Shown here: positions 35,001-46,700 of the stretch, in pieces
How the letters are laid out: the number at the start of each line of letters is the position of its first letter
Numbering within the stretch: the first letter of the stretch is position 1
From: Pegea sp. RAD2-039
Lineage: Eukaryota; Chordata; Thaliacea; Salpida; Salpidae
Direction: 5' to 3'
Assembly: GCA_034620365.1 (NCBI GenBank)
Contig: JAQGEQ010000258.1
Span: forward strand, 604,374-668,373
DNA length: 64,000 nucleotides
The notes under the pieces: generated by a model
What the model saw: the letters and a program-made list of their open reading frames with translations, nothing else
Databases searched by the model: none
Told to the model about the DNA's origin: nothing
Position numbers and translations under genes: made by a program

Positions 35001-38000
35001 AAAAGCTTCAAACCATGCAAGTCTACCATAGCTGCTAACCGCAAATTTATCTAATAAACATATAATTATTATAAAAATTATTTCCCCCAATTTTCTATCT
35101 TCTAATTTAATAATATAATTTAACAAGTAATTAAAATGGCTCATTTCAAATCTAAATTAACAAATTCTATTTAACTTGCTTACAACAAACATTTAATATC
35201 TATCAACTTATTTAGACACATTACCGTATAAGCTCTTCAAGTATCTAAATCACAAAAACACTATCATTGAAAGTAGATAACTCACCAATCGCTGTTTTAT
35301 TTTTTCGTTTTTTGGTTTCAGCAACTAATACATTTGTTAAATTTTGTACAGGTCCTAATCTTTCTCTGTTGATTACAGTAAATATGAGATTGCAATTTAG
35401 TATTATAAAGAAACTCAAAAAATTATAATAGTTTAGCTACTACATACTTAGATTGAATTTTTAATTCTCATAAGACTAACCGGTTTTCAAAAGTTCTTTC
35501 AATACAGCTTCTACCATCAAATCCACATTCTGGGTCTCCCTGACAAATTCTATAATTTTCATTTTTTTTGTTAAATCATTAATTTAATAACAAAAATGGT
35601 ATTACGTTTCGTTGTAGTGCTGTAAGCAAGAGGCTAACGGAACAAACAGAACACGCTTTGCGAAGCCCACAAGAAGATGAACTTTTTGAGATTGTCTTCT
35701 TTGTGGAATAAACAGTTTTTTTACAGAGTTTATGCCAGGCTCGGACTCATCAACTTTATCTACATCCACCAGTTGAATCTCTTCCATCAACAACGCTTTT
35801 TTATTCTATTAAAAATTGATTACTTAATTCAAACCGGCTAAAGTGAAAAAGTTTAAACAAATTAAGTTTACCTTTCTTGGTTTAACTCGTAAAACACTTC
35901 CTGATTCTGTCCCTAGAAAGATCATCAGCTCATTCATATCCCCCGCATTAGAATCAATCAAAATTTCAGTAGTTTTTATACTAAGAAATAAGATATTCAT
36001 TATAAAGTTGATCAAATATTGCTAATCTTTTATACAGTTATAAACACTTATACAAGATGTTCTTGATGTAAAGTTTGTTTGTTTTTGTTGGCTACTTACT
36101 TTGGCTCTGTCACATAAATTGCTCCATCATATAATGGCGTGACAGCATCATACATTCGGAAATTAGTTGAAGCAAAGTCAATATAAGCTTGAAGAGATCC
36201 ATTTCTATAGACACTACAAAAGAGCTTTTTAAAAATCAATACTAAAAATGATATATTAACGAAATATATTAGATATGTTAGCAAAAAGTATTCAATTACC
36301 ATCTTCCAAGTCTCCCAAGGTTTTCATCTGGGGCGGGTATAGGTTTTGCCCAAAAAATTGAAATGTCTCCTTCCTTATATTCGATTGAAAGAAAATCTTT
36401 GTTTTCAAAAAGTGAAATAATGCTGTCGCTCATGCTATACATACAAACAGCTGAAGATAATAATCCCATTTCTTCCCATTCCCTGACAATTTAATGAAAA
36501 ATAGATTGATACAAAAGAAATATAGTTGAAATATTGAGATTAAACACATTAGATAATATAATTAAAGCGTATTAAAGATTAGCAATAAAACTATAGCTTT
36601 TGTAAATTATAATTTTCCAAAAAAGATGAAAAATAACATTGATTTACTTAGGAGTGGTAAAAGTAGCAAATATAACATCAGTTGGCTCTTGTCCTGGTTT
36701 CAAAACTACACTAATCACGTCTGATACTGCAGTGAGAACATTATACTCAATCTAAAACCTTTGTCTTGCTTAACATTGCAGTAAAGTCGTGCTTTTAGAA
36801 ATGTCCTCCATTTGTTATCATAATTATCATTCTTGCAAACCTGTGCTACTTGTGAGTTTATTTCCTGCAACAGATTTTTAATTATTACTTTGAATATTTT
36901 TGCTGAATAAGATATTTGGTTTATAAAAGTAAACTGTACCTGATTTGATGGTTTTTCAGCTTCCATGTTTGTAGTTGTTTCCGTAAAAAACAAATATACT
37001 TTTTCTTTATACTCAAGCATCTTCAAAAAATTGGGTTCTGTGAAATCAAAATATCGAAATAAATCTCAACAACGCACTAAAGTAGTTTTCTAAAAGAATC
37101 TAAACTTTACTAAATTCCTTCTAACGATAAACAGCTTATATGATGTTATTTGTTGAAGATACTTTTATGAAATTTAGTTGATTTTATTAATAGAAGTTGT
37201 TAGATGTAGAGAAGAGGTTTAAGACTACCCAAAAAAGCCTACAAACTGTTAATCATAAATGCAGTAAGATTAAAAACATAGAAAATATAGAAATAAGTTC
37301 CAAGTTTTTTATAATTGCTCAAAAAAGTTTACATTGAATAAGATAACACTAAAACAAAATTTAGTTTTAATTAAAAAAATTATGATGTTAGAATTAGATT
37401 TTATTTTTTGTATCATCAACATACCTGTAAAACAATCTGCTTGAGTTTTTAGAAAATTATTTGCCCTGACAAGTAGTGGGTTGTTTCCTAAGTAGCTGTA
37501 AGCATAGAATGCTCCGTACATAGTCGAAGAGCTACTACCTGAAAGATGTTTTTTAATTACTTGCATATTTAAGAGAATCGATTCAATTACTTTTGGACAA
37601 TCAAAATAGGTAATTAGTTTTTGAAGGATTTAAACAAGAAATCGTTTTCTTTTAGTCGACATACTTGCTTTTAAAATTAAGACTACTGGAGCGTTAACAA
37701 TTTTCACATGAGAAAAATTAAAAACTGTTCAAAGAAAAATTTTTGTGGTGAAATACAGTACATAGAAAACTCCACAAAATTAGTGAACCATTTGAAGTCA
37801 TCTTAATCTTTAAAAACCGGAATATTAAGCCTTTTAAAGAAATTCAGTTTTACCAAGTTCTTAGTTACTTCATATTCTTTTTGTAGAATTATAAAAAAAG
37901 TGAAAACTAATAAAAATTATCTTTAAGGCCACCACGGTTTAGAGGCCATAATTAGTCAAACAATTTTGTACACTACTTAGAGAATTTTATCGTTTTTCTA

Positions 38001-41000
38001 TATCTTAAACACCTTGTTGCCATTATTATTGGTAGATACGGAACATTTTCTATTCTTAAGATGATTAATTTAAAAACATTTTTCATTTCTAATCAAAAAT
38101 TACCATCGTCAACTTTTAAAAGTAGGCTGTTTCTCTTTGAAGTAGAAGGGCAAGCATTGCAAAGTTCTTCTGCACTATAGTAGGAGTTTTCTGTAGGATT
38201 TGTTTGATTAAATTGTTCTCTCTGAAACGTTAAAAAATAGTTTAATTCAAAGTGACTAAGATCTTCCGCAAATTCTTTTAATACCATCTTAGTTTTTCTT
38301 AAAATTTGCTTAATTAGAGCGATTTTTCTTAAATAATTTGGCTCTGGTCATTTGAAATTAATTAATTAATTGATAGGTTTTAATTATATTGCACATTCCC
38401 AAATCGACTAATTTACGAGGTGAAATAATTGCAGCAAATTAGCTACATAGTTAGTTAATAAACTTAAAATAGCTTTTATTATACATTTTACTGTAGATGC
38501 TACAATAGAAAATCAAAATATTTAGAGCTCATTTAATTTTAAAATACTTTTTAAATTAAAAGAAAATTGTAGATAACAACAGAGATAACTATAAAACTGT
38601 TATCTTTTAACTACCTGTACTATCTTTTTAATAAATTAATTCTTAAATCTGTTCTAAAGTAGATAATTAATGAACAAAGTAAGGCAAGTCAGCAGCAGTA
38701 GCTTAGCTCTTAGAACTTGATATGTTTAAAAAAATTCTCATTGAATAGTTGCTTGGTTGTAAATAGGATTCTGTGAGAAACTGACTGTGATTTAAAAACA
38801 TCTCATACATACTATCTTAATTTGATTTCTACCTATTTACAAAACAACACATAGAAATTAATGATATTTTTTTCAACTAATAAAAAACTTAAAGTAAACT
38901 TCAAAAACATCATTTTAAAACCTTTTTATTTATTTAAATTAGAATTTTAGATATAATCAGGGAGAATCTATTTTAAGAGTTAAAGTGTTTACAGAGCTGT
39001 CTACTAATAGCTTTGTTTATTGATTTTTTAATTTTTGTGAGAAACTCCCAAGATAATTTGCAAAGGCAGCATTATAAGGGTAGATGACTTTACAAATAAA
39101 CCCTTAGAAATAAAGTTTAATAATTCACTTAAAGGTGCAGCATTTTAATTTGCTTTGCCTAAAATTTTTCAAATTTGTGAAATACCTTTTATATCCTTAT
39201 ATGAATAGTAAGTTTAAGCCTAACTTTTAAGAAAACAGCCCTAACTCCTGAAGTTTGTTAAAATATTCATCAGTGTTAAAAATTTAATAAAAATTACTCT
39301 AAGAAAATGAAAGTTTCGGGAAAATTTCTCAATACTTCGCTTAATTAAGCGACTTGGCTTTACTCTTGTGACTACGTAATCAAACATTTATGCAAACTAG
39401 AATTACAACTTTCGGTAAGGTATATATAAATCGATAAAATACCGTGTAATAACGACATTTAGGGCTGATTGAGTTTGTTCCACACACTTTCAGCTTCGTA
39501 TTGTTTAGCAAATGAGCATTTAGTATGTAGTTGTGGCAATAAATCTGAAAAATTTTCAATCAAAGATATCTCGATATTAGATTGAATAGATTACATAAAA
39601 AAAATAGATAAAAGTATTAATATCTAGAAATAAATGTGAAGTATAGCTTATTACATAACTAATCTATGAAAGTTTACTAGGTTCAAATAAATTTGCTAAA
39701 TTTGCTAAGTGATAAAGTTTTATTGACAGCTTTAATTTTCAAAAGTCCTTACTTCTTCACGAATAGATCCTAAGCATTGAGCTCTTTCTGAATTAGTTGG
39801 AACAGAATGTAACCTTTCTGTGAAATACACATTGGGAGTGGAAGCATACGGATCGATCATGTAGACATTATTTCTGTAAAAATTAAACTTTGTTTATCAT
39901 TTGAACTTTATACCAGATTTTTATATAAGATTTTATAACTTACATAAACATGTGTATTAGAATCAACCACTCATAACAAATAATGTTTATTAAATAAAAG
40001 CGTTTTACTGACAAATATATGTCTTAGCAAAGTTATAGGTTTATTTGAATAAATAAACAATTTACTTGATAAAAGAATTTCATTTCAGAAATATACTAAG
40101 AAAATTTAATAGTTGAAAATAAAAAGTTTTTATTTAATAGTTCTATATTCCAATCGTGTTAGTTATAGGAAATAAACTTGAGTCTTAAAAATTCAAAGAT
40201 TCATTTTGGTATGATCACACATAAGTAAATTTCTTATTGAGCACATTTTACATGTTTGCAGACTGTTTATGATTAGTTAGTTTAATCGTTTCATATATTA
40301 GGTCAGTTATTTTTTCGCCAAAATTAAATGTTTCAATTTGAATTTTTTGACTTGTTTGATAGATCAATAAGTTTCTATAATCTATAATATATACAATAGT
40401 TTCTAAAGTAAATAATGAACGGTATAATAGTTTTTGATCTGTTAAAATTAAATAAATTAGGCAACCTATGCCTTTAAATAATTTTGTGGGAAGTCTTTAA
40501 GCCAGTTGCCTAAAGATAAACTGTTTTATAACCTTTGTAACCGTTTACTCGTAGATAACTACTGACTGTAAAGTTTGTAGAAATTGTAATAAAATCAAAC
40601 GTTTTTTTGACCTATCTCCACATGCGATCAACCAATCACTTTGATCTTACTGTTTAGGAAATGAACTATGGGAGAAGTCGCAGAGAAACAGTATAATAAG
40701 TTAAAACGTTACAAGCTGTCACTAAGCAACTGATAATAACAGATATTAAAAGTTAGGAGAGAAAGCTAATCTAGTTTTTTAGTTTGATCATATAGCTCTT
40801 ATACATTTTGAAAGAATATAAAATTTTATACAAGTTTAAATCATAAGTTCTCAACAATTATTTTTCATGTTAAACGCATATCATATAACTATAAGAAATT
40901 GTAAAAACTTTTAGAAGAAAAGGTTTTATTCCAAATTTTTTGTCTTCAGGCTGAACTGTCATATGTAAAATGTTACGTAAGATAAAAAGGTTATATTTGA

Positions 41001-43779
41001 GTAAATGCTTGATTTATCTACTTAAATCTGGAAATTGTATTACAAGCTCCCGCGTAACCTTCATAAGTAGAGCCCTACAATGCGAGTATACTAAAACACT
41101 ATCGAACATTCCTTAAAAATGTTTTCTTCAAGGGGTTAGCTTTACTGCTATTTATATTACAATAAATTTTATAAAGTAAAGCTAAAAAAGACTTTTAGAA
41201 AAAGTCAAATATTATAACTGTTGAAAGTAGACTAAAGTACAGATAAAAAGTTTATTAAAGCTTTCCAGCCTACAAATATTTATTGGGTTTTATACTTTTT
41301 ATAGCTTGTCATCAACAAGGTTATAAATCATGTGAAATAAAAAGAAAATTTTTTAATAAGAATATGACCCGTTTAAATCAGCTTATCGATTTATAATTGG
41401 AGGTTTACAGAAGAAGTGAAAAATCACGGATATTCTCAAAATATTGATCACAACTTTAATCTATAAATTAGCAAGAAAATAAGGATTTAAAAAACATCGT
41501 AGGAAAATTTTCTTGGCTAAAATAGTTTAGCTATTTGTAAAGTTACAATAGCACATGCACCCAGAAAAACGCTGAGGTTATCGCTCGACTGGTTTCTTTG
41601 AAGTGTTTTTTCAGTGCTCTGTAGGTTGTCGGAGTTGTGAACAAACCAATACTTGAAATAAGGATAAAGTTTAACTCAGTATATACTTGCTTTAATCCTT
41701 TGTAGAAAACACGTGTATAACATTACAATCGCATATATAAACCGTAAAGTTTTTTGTTTTTGTGTTCGAGTTTAGTTAAACATTTCTAAAGCAATCTATA
41801 TCAGGTGATGTTTACACTGTTACGTCTAATCTGAAAAAAACAAACTGCGTATGTAGTTGTCATTAGCATAAAGACTTTTTTAAGAGTGGACAGACCTTAT
41901 GGTGAAGTTTGTTTTTCAGAAGACTGCTGGTCTTATAATATCAATGTTTATTTTATGTAAACTTATATTTAAATTTCAAATGTCTTAGTTTAAGAAGAAA
42001 ATTATTGTTTTATGAATAAATTAAAACTTATTAAAAAAGTAGAACATGCCAAGAAAGACTTCATGATATTTGCAAATTATATCTAAAATCAAATGTTCTA
42101 TTAGCAACCAAAAGCTAATATTTATAAATACTCAAAATTTAAAGGGAAAAGTTGGCAACTTTTTTAACTTTCGAAAATATTTTCAAACTATAGAAAAAAA
42201 ATAAATATTAGCTTTTCTAATATCATCAAATAAGTTTTACTAAAAAGTAGTAATCCCTTAGAAAATTAAAACTTAATCCAAATTCCTTCATAATCAACAT
42301 CAATTGAAATTAACAAATAGATAAAAGTGAAGATTAAGCTTAAACGTTTCCAGCATTTTTTCTGACTATTGGCGTTGTATTTTACTATAAAGTATCTAGA
42401 TAAATCGCAAAACCAGCTTCAGTTTTAGAATAAATATTAAAGGTAAAAAAAATAATTTTGAATTTAGTTTAGTTAAAACTTTGTTTAGTTTTTTATATAC
42501 AAAATAACTAAGCATAAAGAATGTATTATTTCAACAGTTGGTAATCATCGATGATAAATATTTAGTGGATTTTTCAAGAATTTGTATCTTTTAATTAAAT
42601 GACTGATAAAATCATCTACTATGAACGACAGTTTACTGTTCGTGATATGTTCTTATAACTGATAATTTACAGATTTTAACACATGATAATCAACACATTG
42701 TACTTTAGTTCTTGGTCAAATATTTGATAAAGTATAGTCATTCTGAACTACGTTAATCAGTTTAACCCAGTTTAACCAAGAAGTTAGAACCTTTCGTGCG
42801 GTTCTGAATTAGAAAAATGTAGAGCAAATTAAAGAAGGCATGTAATTAGATTTAAAATAATTTTTGAAATTTGCAAATAAATGTTACATAGGATTAATTT
42901 AAAAATCGGAAATTGTGTTACAAACAGATTATAGAGTAACTTCAATCAAAAAATTTCTGATGTATATTTCATTCAATAATTTTTTAATGGAAAAAAACTT
43001 TGAAATCGTATATGCAACAGTAACTAATACTGTTTTCATCATAAATATCTTGATCTATAAGAGCACACATTTATATTTTGCTCGAACATCTTGCAATTAT
43101 CACAAAGGTATAAGTATTAATTTAGGCAAATAATTAAAGTAAATTTTTGATTTAAAGCAACAACTAATGATTTTAGAAGTTAGAAAAAAGATTCATGTAA
43201 AAAGACTTGCAAGCATATAGTGAAAAATAACAACATATGATATATATGATCTATCAATACTGACCTCCCTAGGACCAGCAAAACATCAGTATCATTTCCC
43301 CATTTTTTAAGATATTTGAAGTCACGAAAGTAAAAATCATCAAAATTTTCGTCGGACTCAACACCTAAGTCACGAATATTTTTAGACCCCAATCCTTGAA
43401 ATAATTTAGCATTGAGGTAACCTTAAAAATAACGGTTAAGATTAATTTCTAGTAATAATTGAAGATCAAGTTAAGTACAAAGTATTTTAAACAACTGCTT
43501 ACCCTGTGTTTTAAGCAGAGGAGATCTTTCATTAAGAATGTCTCTACCTTTTCCACTGCACAAATCTACAGTACAAATCAAAAAAACCAGCAAACAGTAC
43601 CATGTCTTCTTTGTATGAACATTTCTTTTACTACAAATTTCTGATTTTGTATGAAGCTTATTAAAGCCAGTAGTAAAGCATGATTTTCTAAAATCATTTT
43701 GGTTTAGGAAAACTTGACAATGCTCTTTAGATGAGCATATAGAATGCTGATAAAATTCTAAATATTCATCCAAAATCAT
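26038..43779 (-). CDS. Transmembrane semaphorin (sema-PSI-TM, class 1/6-like)
   Basis: Twenty exons: 43779-43503, 43421-43265, 39873-39753, 39544-39443, 38221-38104, 37538-37425, 37037-36940, 36864-36648, 36482-36300, 36213-36100, 35980-35872, 35805-35606, 35549-35481, 35365-35286, 29089-28939, 28086-27975, 27773-27710, 27512-27446, 26887-26823, 26450-26038; about 940 aa. Semaphorins are plexin ligands or receptors guiding axons and cells. Sema-domain motifs: LLVLGRNNVYMID, YCHNYI, LKVCGTNSISPKC, PNFLKMLEYKEKVYLFF, VCKNDNYDNKWRTFLKARL and SSAVCMYSM. A PSI domain follows (CQGDPECGFDGRSC), then a short stalk, one span (LILIATVAAFFGGILFTVLV) and a roughly 280-aa cytoplasmic tail with SH3-type motifs (KLPPKKK, IPPARPR, PKIPPKPAMR). 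There is no Ig domain. All junctions are in phase except inside exon 8, where one base seems missing near 36765. The mapped start puts the hydrophobic signal at residues 60-73, so the true start may differ. Confidence 0.94.
32182..33522 (-). CDS. Secreted cysteine-rich protein nested in the semaphorin intron, function unknown
   Basis: Single open frame of 446 aa inside the 6.2-kb semaphorin intron 14, on the same strand. The ATG at 33522 gives a clear signal peptide (MFKHFTKSLLILHFYSLCFF, cleavage near LTEA-SPA). The mature part has 14 cysteines (residues 58, 124, 131, 162, 174, 179, 185, 190, 212, 242, 243, 301, 334, 387) and NxS/T sites at 67, 163, 180, 266 and 275. A furin-type site RKRR-S at 305-309 separates a larger N-terminal half from a basic C-terminal part. 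No family recognised; the CC pair in NKRCCQF and the furin site suggest a processed extracellular ligand or matrix protein. The signal-peptide codons contain a perfect acceptor (TTTTTTCCTTACAG), so the frame could also be entered by splicing from semaphorin exon 14. Confidence 0.72.
   Translation of the reverse strand: MFKHFTKSLLILHFYSLCFFLTEASPASMIANFMDNLGPELKNNLDRGVFSLDEKKQCLAELKRALNDTATVVIANYKSHRELPYHTTVKGLTHVLPLILHHRDSWHKIALEKMVYKEETDSVCINSKKYCTKKAQFTTPLAPSLWLRLKELMKDEYSGVRCNDTPSSESINLCSEFKCNGTNSCKKTRCVYDSLTDVKSFFRLYSKSNEGCNEPFKKIVHVKGANSKIIRRLFELRVNKRCCQFEMVYNPVDEEITITFGYKLSNRSRKSKAVNTSVQQFLNGILDRTFIAITKRSKGSCTEERKRRSSFSLESVNHARRNSVKAKKYENFYCTDWFRLRSIKWSDLVDRTRQRNTLSGQDDQLLSPNTLKFVSQAEVETFFQENCVVKGADDILQRTIRTNVDSPNRQLKKSTAQIVVDYHMPFEIQKYEGRKKAKIKFYAKTI
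33455..33470 (-). promoter_or_regulatory. 3' splice acceptor inside the nested ORF, in phase with the semaphorin
   Basis: The minus strand reads TGTTTTTTCCTTACAG followed by AAGCATCACC. Semaphorin exon 14 ends in phase 1 (a single G left over), and joining to this acceptor restores the frame as EASPASM. The polypyrimidine tract doubles as codons for the CFFL of the signal peptide. Confidence 0.4.
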
Positions 43780-46700
43780 CCTGTGGAAAACGTTTATGAT
43801 AATTTACAATTTTTGAAATCTAAGATATTTGCATTTCTTGTATCAGCCTTAACATCTAAAGGTAACTAACACCTTTATAAAAGTTTAGAAAAAGATGAGG
43901 TTAAATCGACTGTAATTATTCATATCTTAAGCTTAAGAATGCCAAAGTTCTTCCTTATATTAGTAGTTTAATTTAAATTGATGGTTTTAAATAAAACATT
44001 TAGTTAAAAGAAGTTGAAAAAAGACTACAAAAAATAAACAAAACGATAAAACCCCTGAAACTAAACATGAACAAATATTTGTTTATTTATGAAAATACTG
44101 TGACTATAAACTCAATTCAGCAGATAAACCGTGATGGTTAGTGACTTTACTAGCATAAAAAACTTTAACATTTTAGAAATGTTGCTAGGTATTTAACTTG
44201 CGTAACATCAACACTCAATGAAACCAAGAAAAAAAATTCAAATGTTCTTGTAATGGTTTAAAAAAGTCCAGTTTTATTCTCCTGGTAGAAAGGACACGTG
44301 CCCATTTGATTCTTATGAGAAAAGCAAAATGATTAACTTTTGATCGTTCAGAATTATTTGAAAATACTTTTTTTCATTGCAAATCAAATAGGTACAACTG
44401 CTACAAGCTGTCTGGCGTGGGAAATTTAACTCTTTGTAAAATTCCTAATCTTAAGTCCTTAAGTACAAAATTATGGGGAACTTTATACTAATCTATTTCA
44501 TTTTTATCTTACAACAGTAAGTCTTATGTAGTTGTAAAACCTTTAGCAAAATTAAACATCCTCTATGATACACCAAGCACAATTCATTAGAAAATCAAAT
44601 ATATAAATTCATTTTAAAGAGAATGTTGAATGGCGTATCTATCTATGCAAATATATGTAAATGTAGAATCAGTAAAGATAGAGAAACTTTGAAATAAATA
44701 GATTCTTAATAGAATAATCTAAATTAATGATTTAAGTCTATTAATAAAACAAGAATTAATTTACAGATAATATTTTCTTGTTAATATCATTCATTGCTAA
44801 TACTGCTACTACTGTTAAAAAGTATTTTGTTATCAGTAGTAGAAACTATTAGCTATGTTGATGTACATATCTTTTACAGATTGTATGTCTGAAAAAAACA
44901 GCAGAATACAAGTAAAAGCAAGTAAATTGAGTCTATCATGTTTTAAGTTTTCAAGTAAAACTTTTTGTATCTATTTTATTGATAAATTTAAGGTTCCTCT
45001 GCCTTTACTAACTCCACTTCTACATAATACATACATAGATACGTCAGTCAACATTCACGTTAAAATGACGTAAATTCCCACGCTTATTTCGAACGCTTGC
45101 ACTTACAAAGCAAAGAGGAAACATCACGTAGAAGCTGAATAGCATTGCTCTCAACAACTTCCAAAGTAAAACTTTTTAACACAGCAAAATTAAAATAAGT
45201 TAACATTATTTGTGGCAGAAAGTTAAATGAAAAAAATTCATCACAAAATTTGGTGGCAAAATTAAAAACCTTGAGAAAATTGAATACTTTCTCCTAGTGG
45301 TTTTAGTCAATTAATTGATTTAATCGTTTCTCTTGACGAATGTGGCTGCATAACATACGTCTTGATAATGGAAAAAAACGTCAGTGTCTTGCAGAATTGA
45401 CAAGTAATACGAAAAAATTGTTACGTCAACAGCCAGGTGCATAAGATGCTATAGGAAGTTATACATTAGCAACACACTACTGTTTCTGAAGAAATACAAA
45501 CAAAATCTTTTGAGGCTAATTGCTCGCAGGAGAAGGTTGGAAGAGAAATTCTGTCTGCAACTCTCATACAACTGTACTCATAATGTATTTATAGTGTCAA
45601 AAATCACATTATATTAGCTAATTGACAAAAATTGATTATAAACGTTTAAGGCTGATGTAAAACATTTTCACAAAATTTATTCAATTATTCCTAAAGTATT
45701 TTAATCCAACTATTTTGTCTTGTGTACTGATTATTCTACTTTTGGCAGAAATATCTTGTAAAAGCACTTTTGCTTTTCATACAAATTGGTGTTTAAGTAT
45801 CCAGTCTCGTATTTGAATTAATTATACTTTGCTGTACTGAATAAATATATATAGTTAAAAAAATTAAGAATTCAATTATGTTTACAGAGTTAAAAAATAT
45901 TTTACGATTTATGAAGTGATGATCAATCGATAAGAAATTTGTGTATTTTTACAATAAAACTTTACTTATTGTTACATGCTTATGGATACTTGAATTTGAC
46001 AATAATTGGCAGATAAAAACTATATATTAACTATATACTCCTTAATTGTTATAAAGTCAGCCCTGTTTAATAAAAACACTTGTTGGTTTATTCATATTCG
46101 GAATTTTTTCGAAATTAAAGCATTGAATTTAAACATTAATCATGAGACTTTAAAATGCTTTAGGTGTTTGTATCAGCTAGAGGGTTTCTCCTATCTCAAG
46201 TTAGATGAAATCATAGAAATAATCAAAATAACGTTGAAATATATTAAATAGTCAATAAAGAAGATACAAAAACTGTTCAGCCTAAACTAGCTTCTACTTA
46301 ATGTACTCTTTCTTAATACATTCTTAATTTTTATCTGCGATGTTACCATATAAGAAATTAAAACTAATTCATGGTCAGGGAAATTTTAAAATAATTCAAT
46401 TGAAAAAAACAGTAGCTAAACATGCAAGTACCTGTTTCAATTATTTGGTATTTGAAATCGTTAAAACAAAAGTACATTAAAACATAACCAAGAGCCTAAT
46501 GGGTTGTTTATATAAGTTTACAATGAACATCACTATTCTATAGAAAAATGTTATCAAAGTAAACTGTTATAAATATTCTATAGAACCATTTAATTACGCG
46601 TACTATAAAAATTAGACTTAGACAATATTTACATTTAAATAGTAAGAATTAAATAATACCATCTGGTTATTATTATATCAGTAATCTTTATACATTAAAA

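Noticed and set aside
36940-37026. Reading through the intron between semaphorin exons 7 and 8 as one exon
   Set aside because: The intervening sequence is open by chance. The donor GTACAG and acceptor TGTTGCAG join conserved sema segments in phase.
46006-46251. 81-codon open frame in the gene-poor region
   Set aside because: Composition is that of random AT-rich DNA, with no motif and no splice context.
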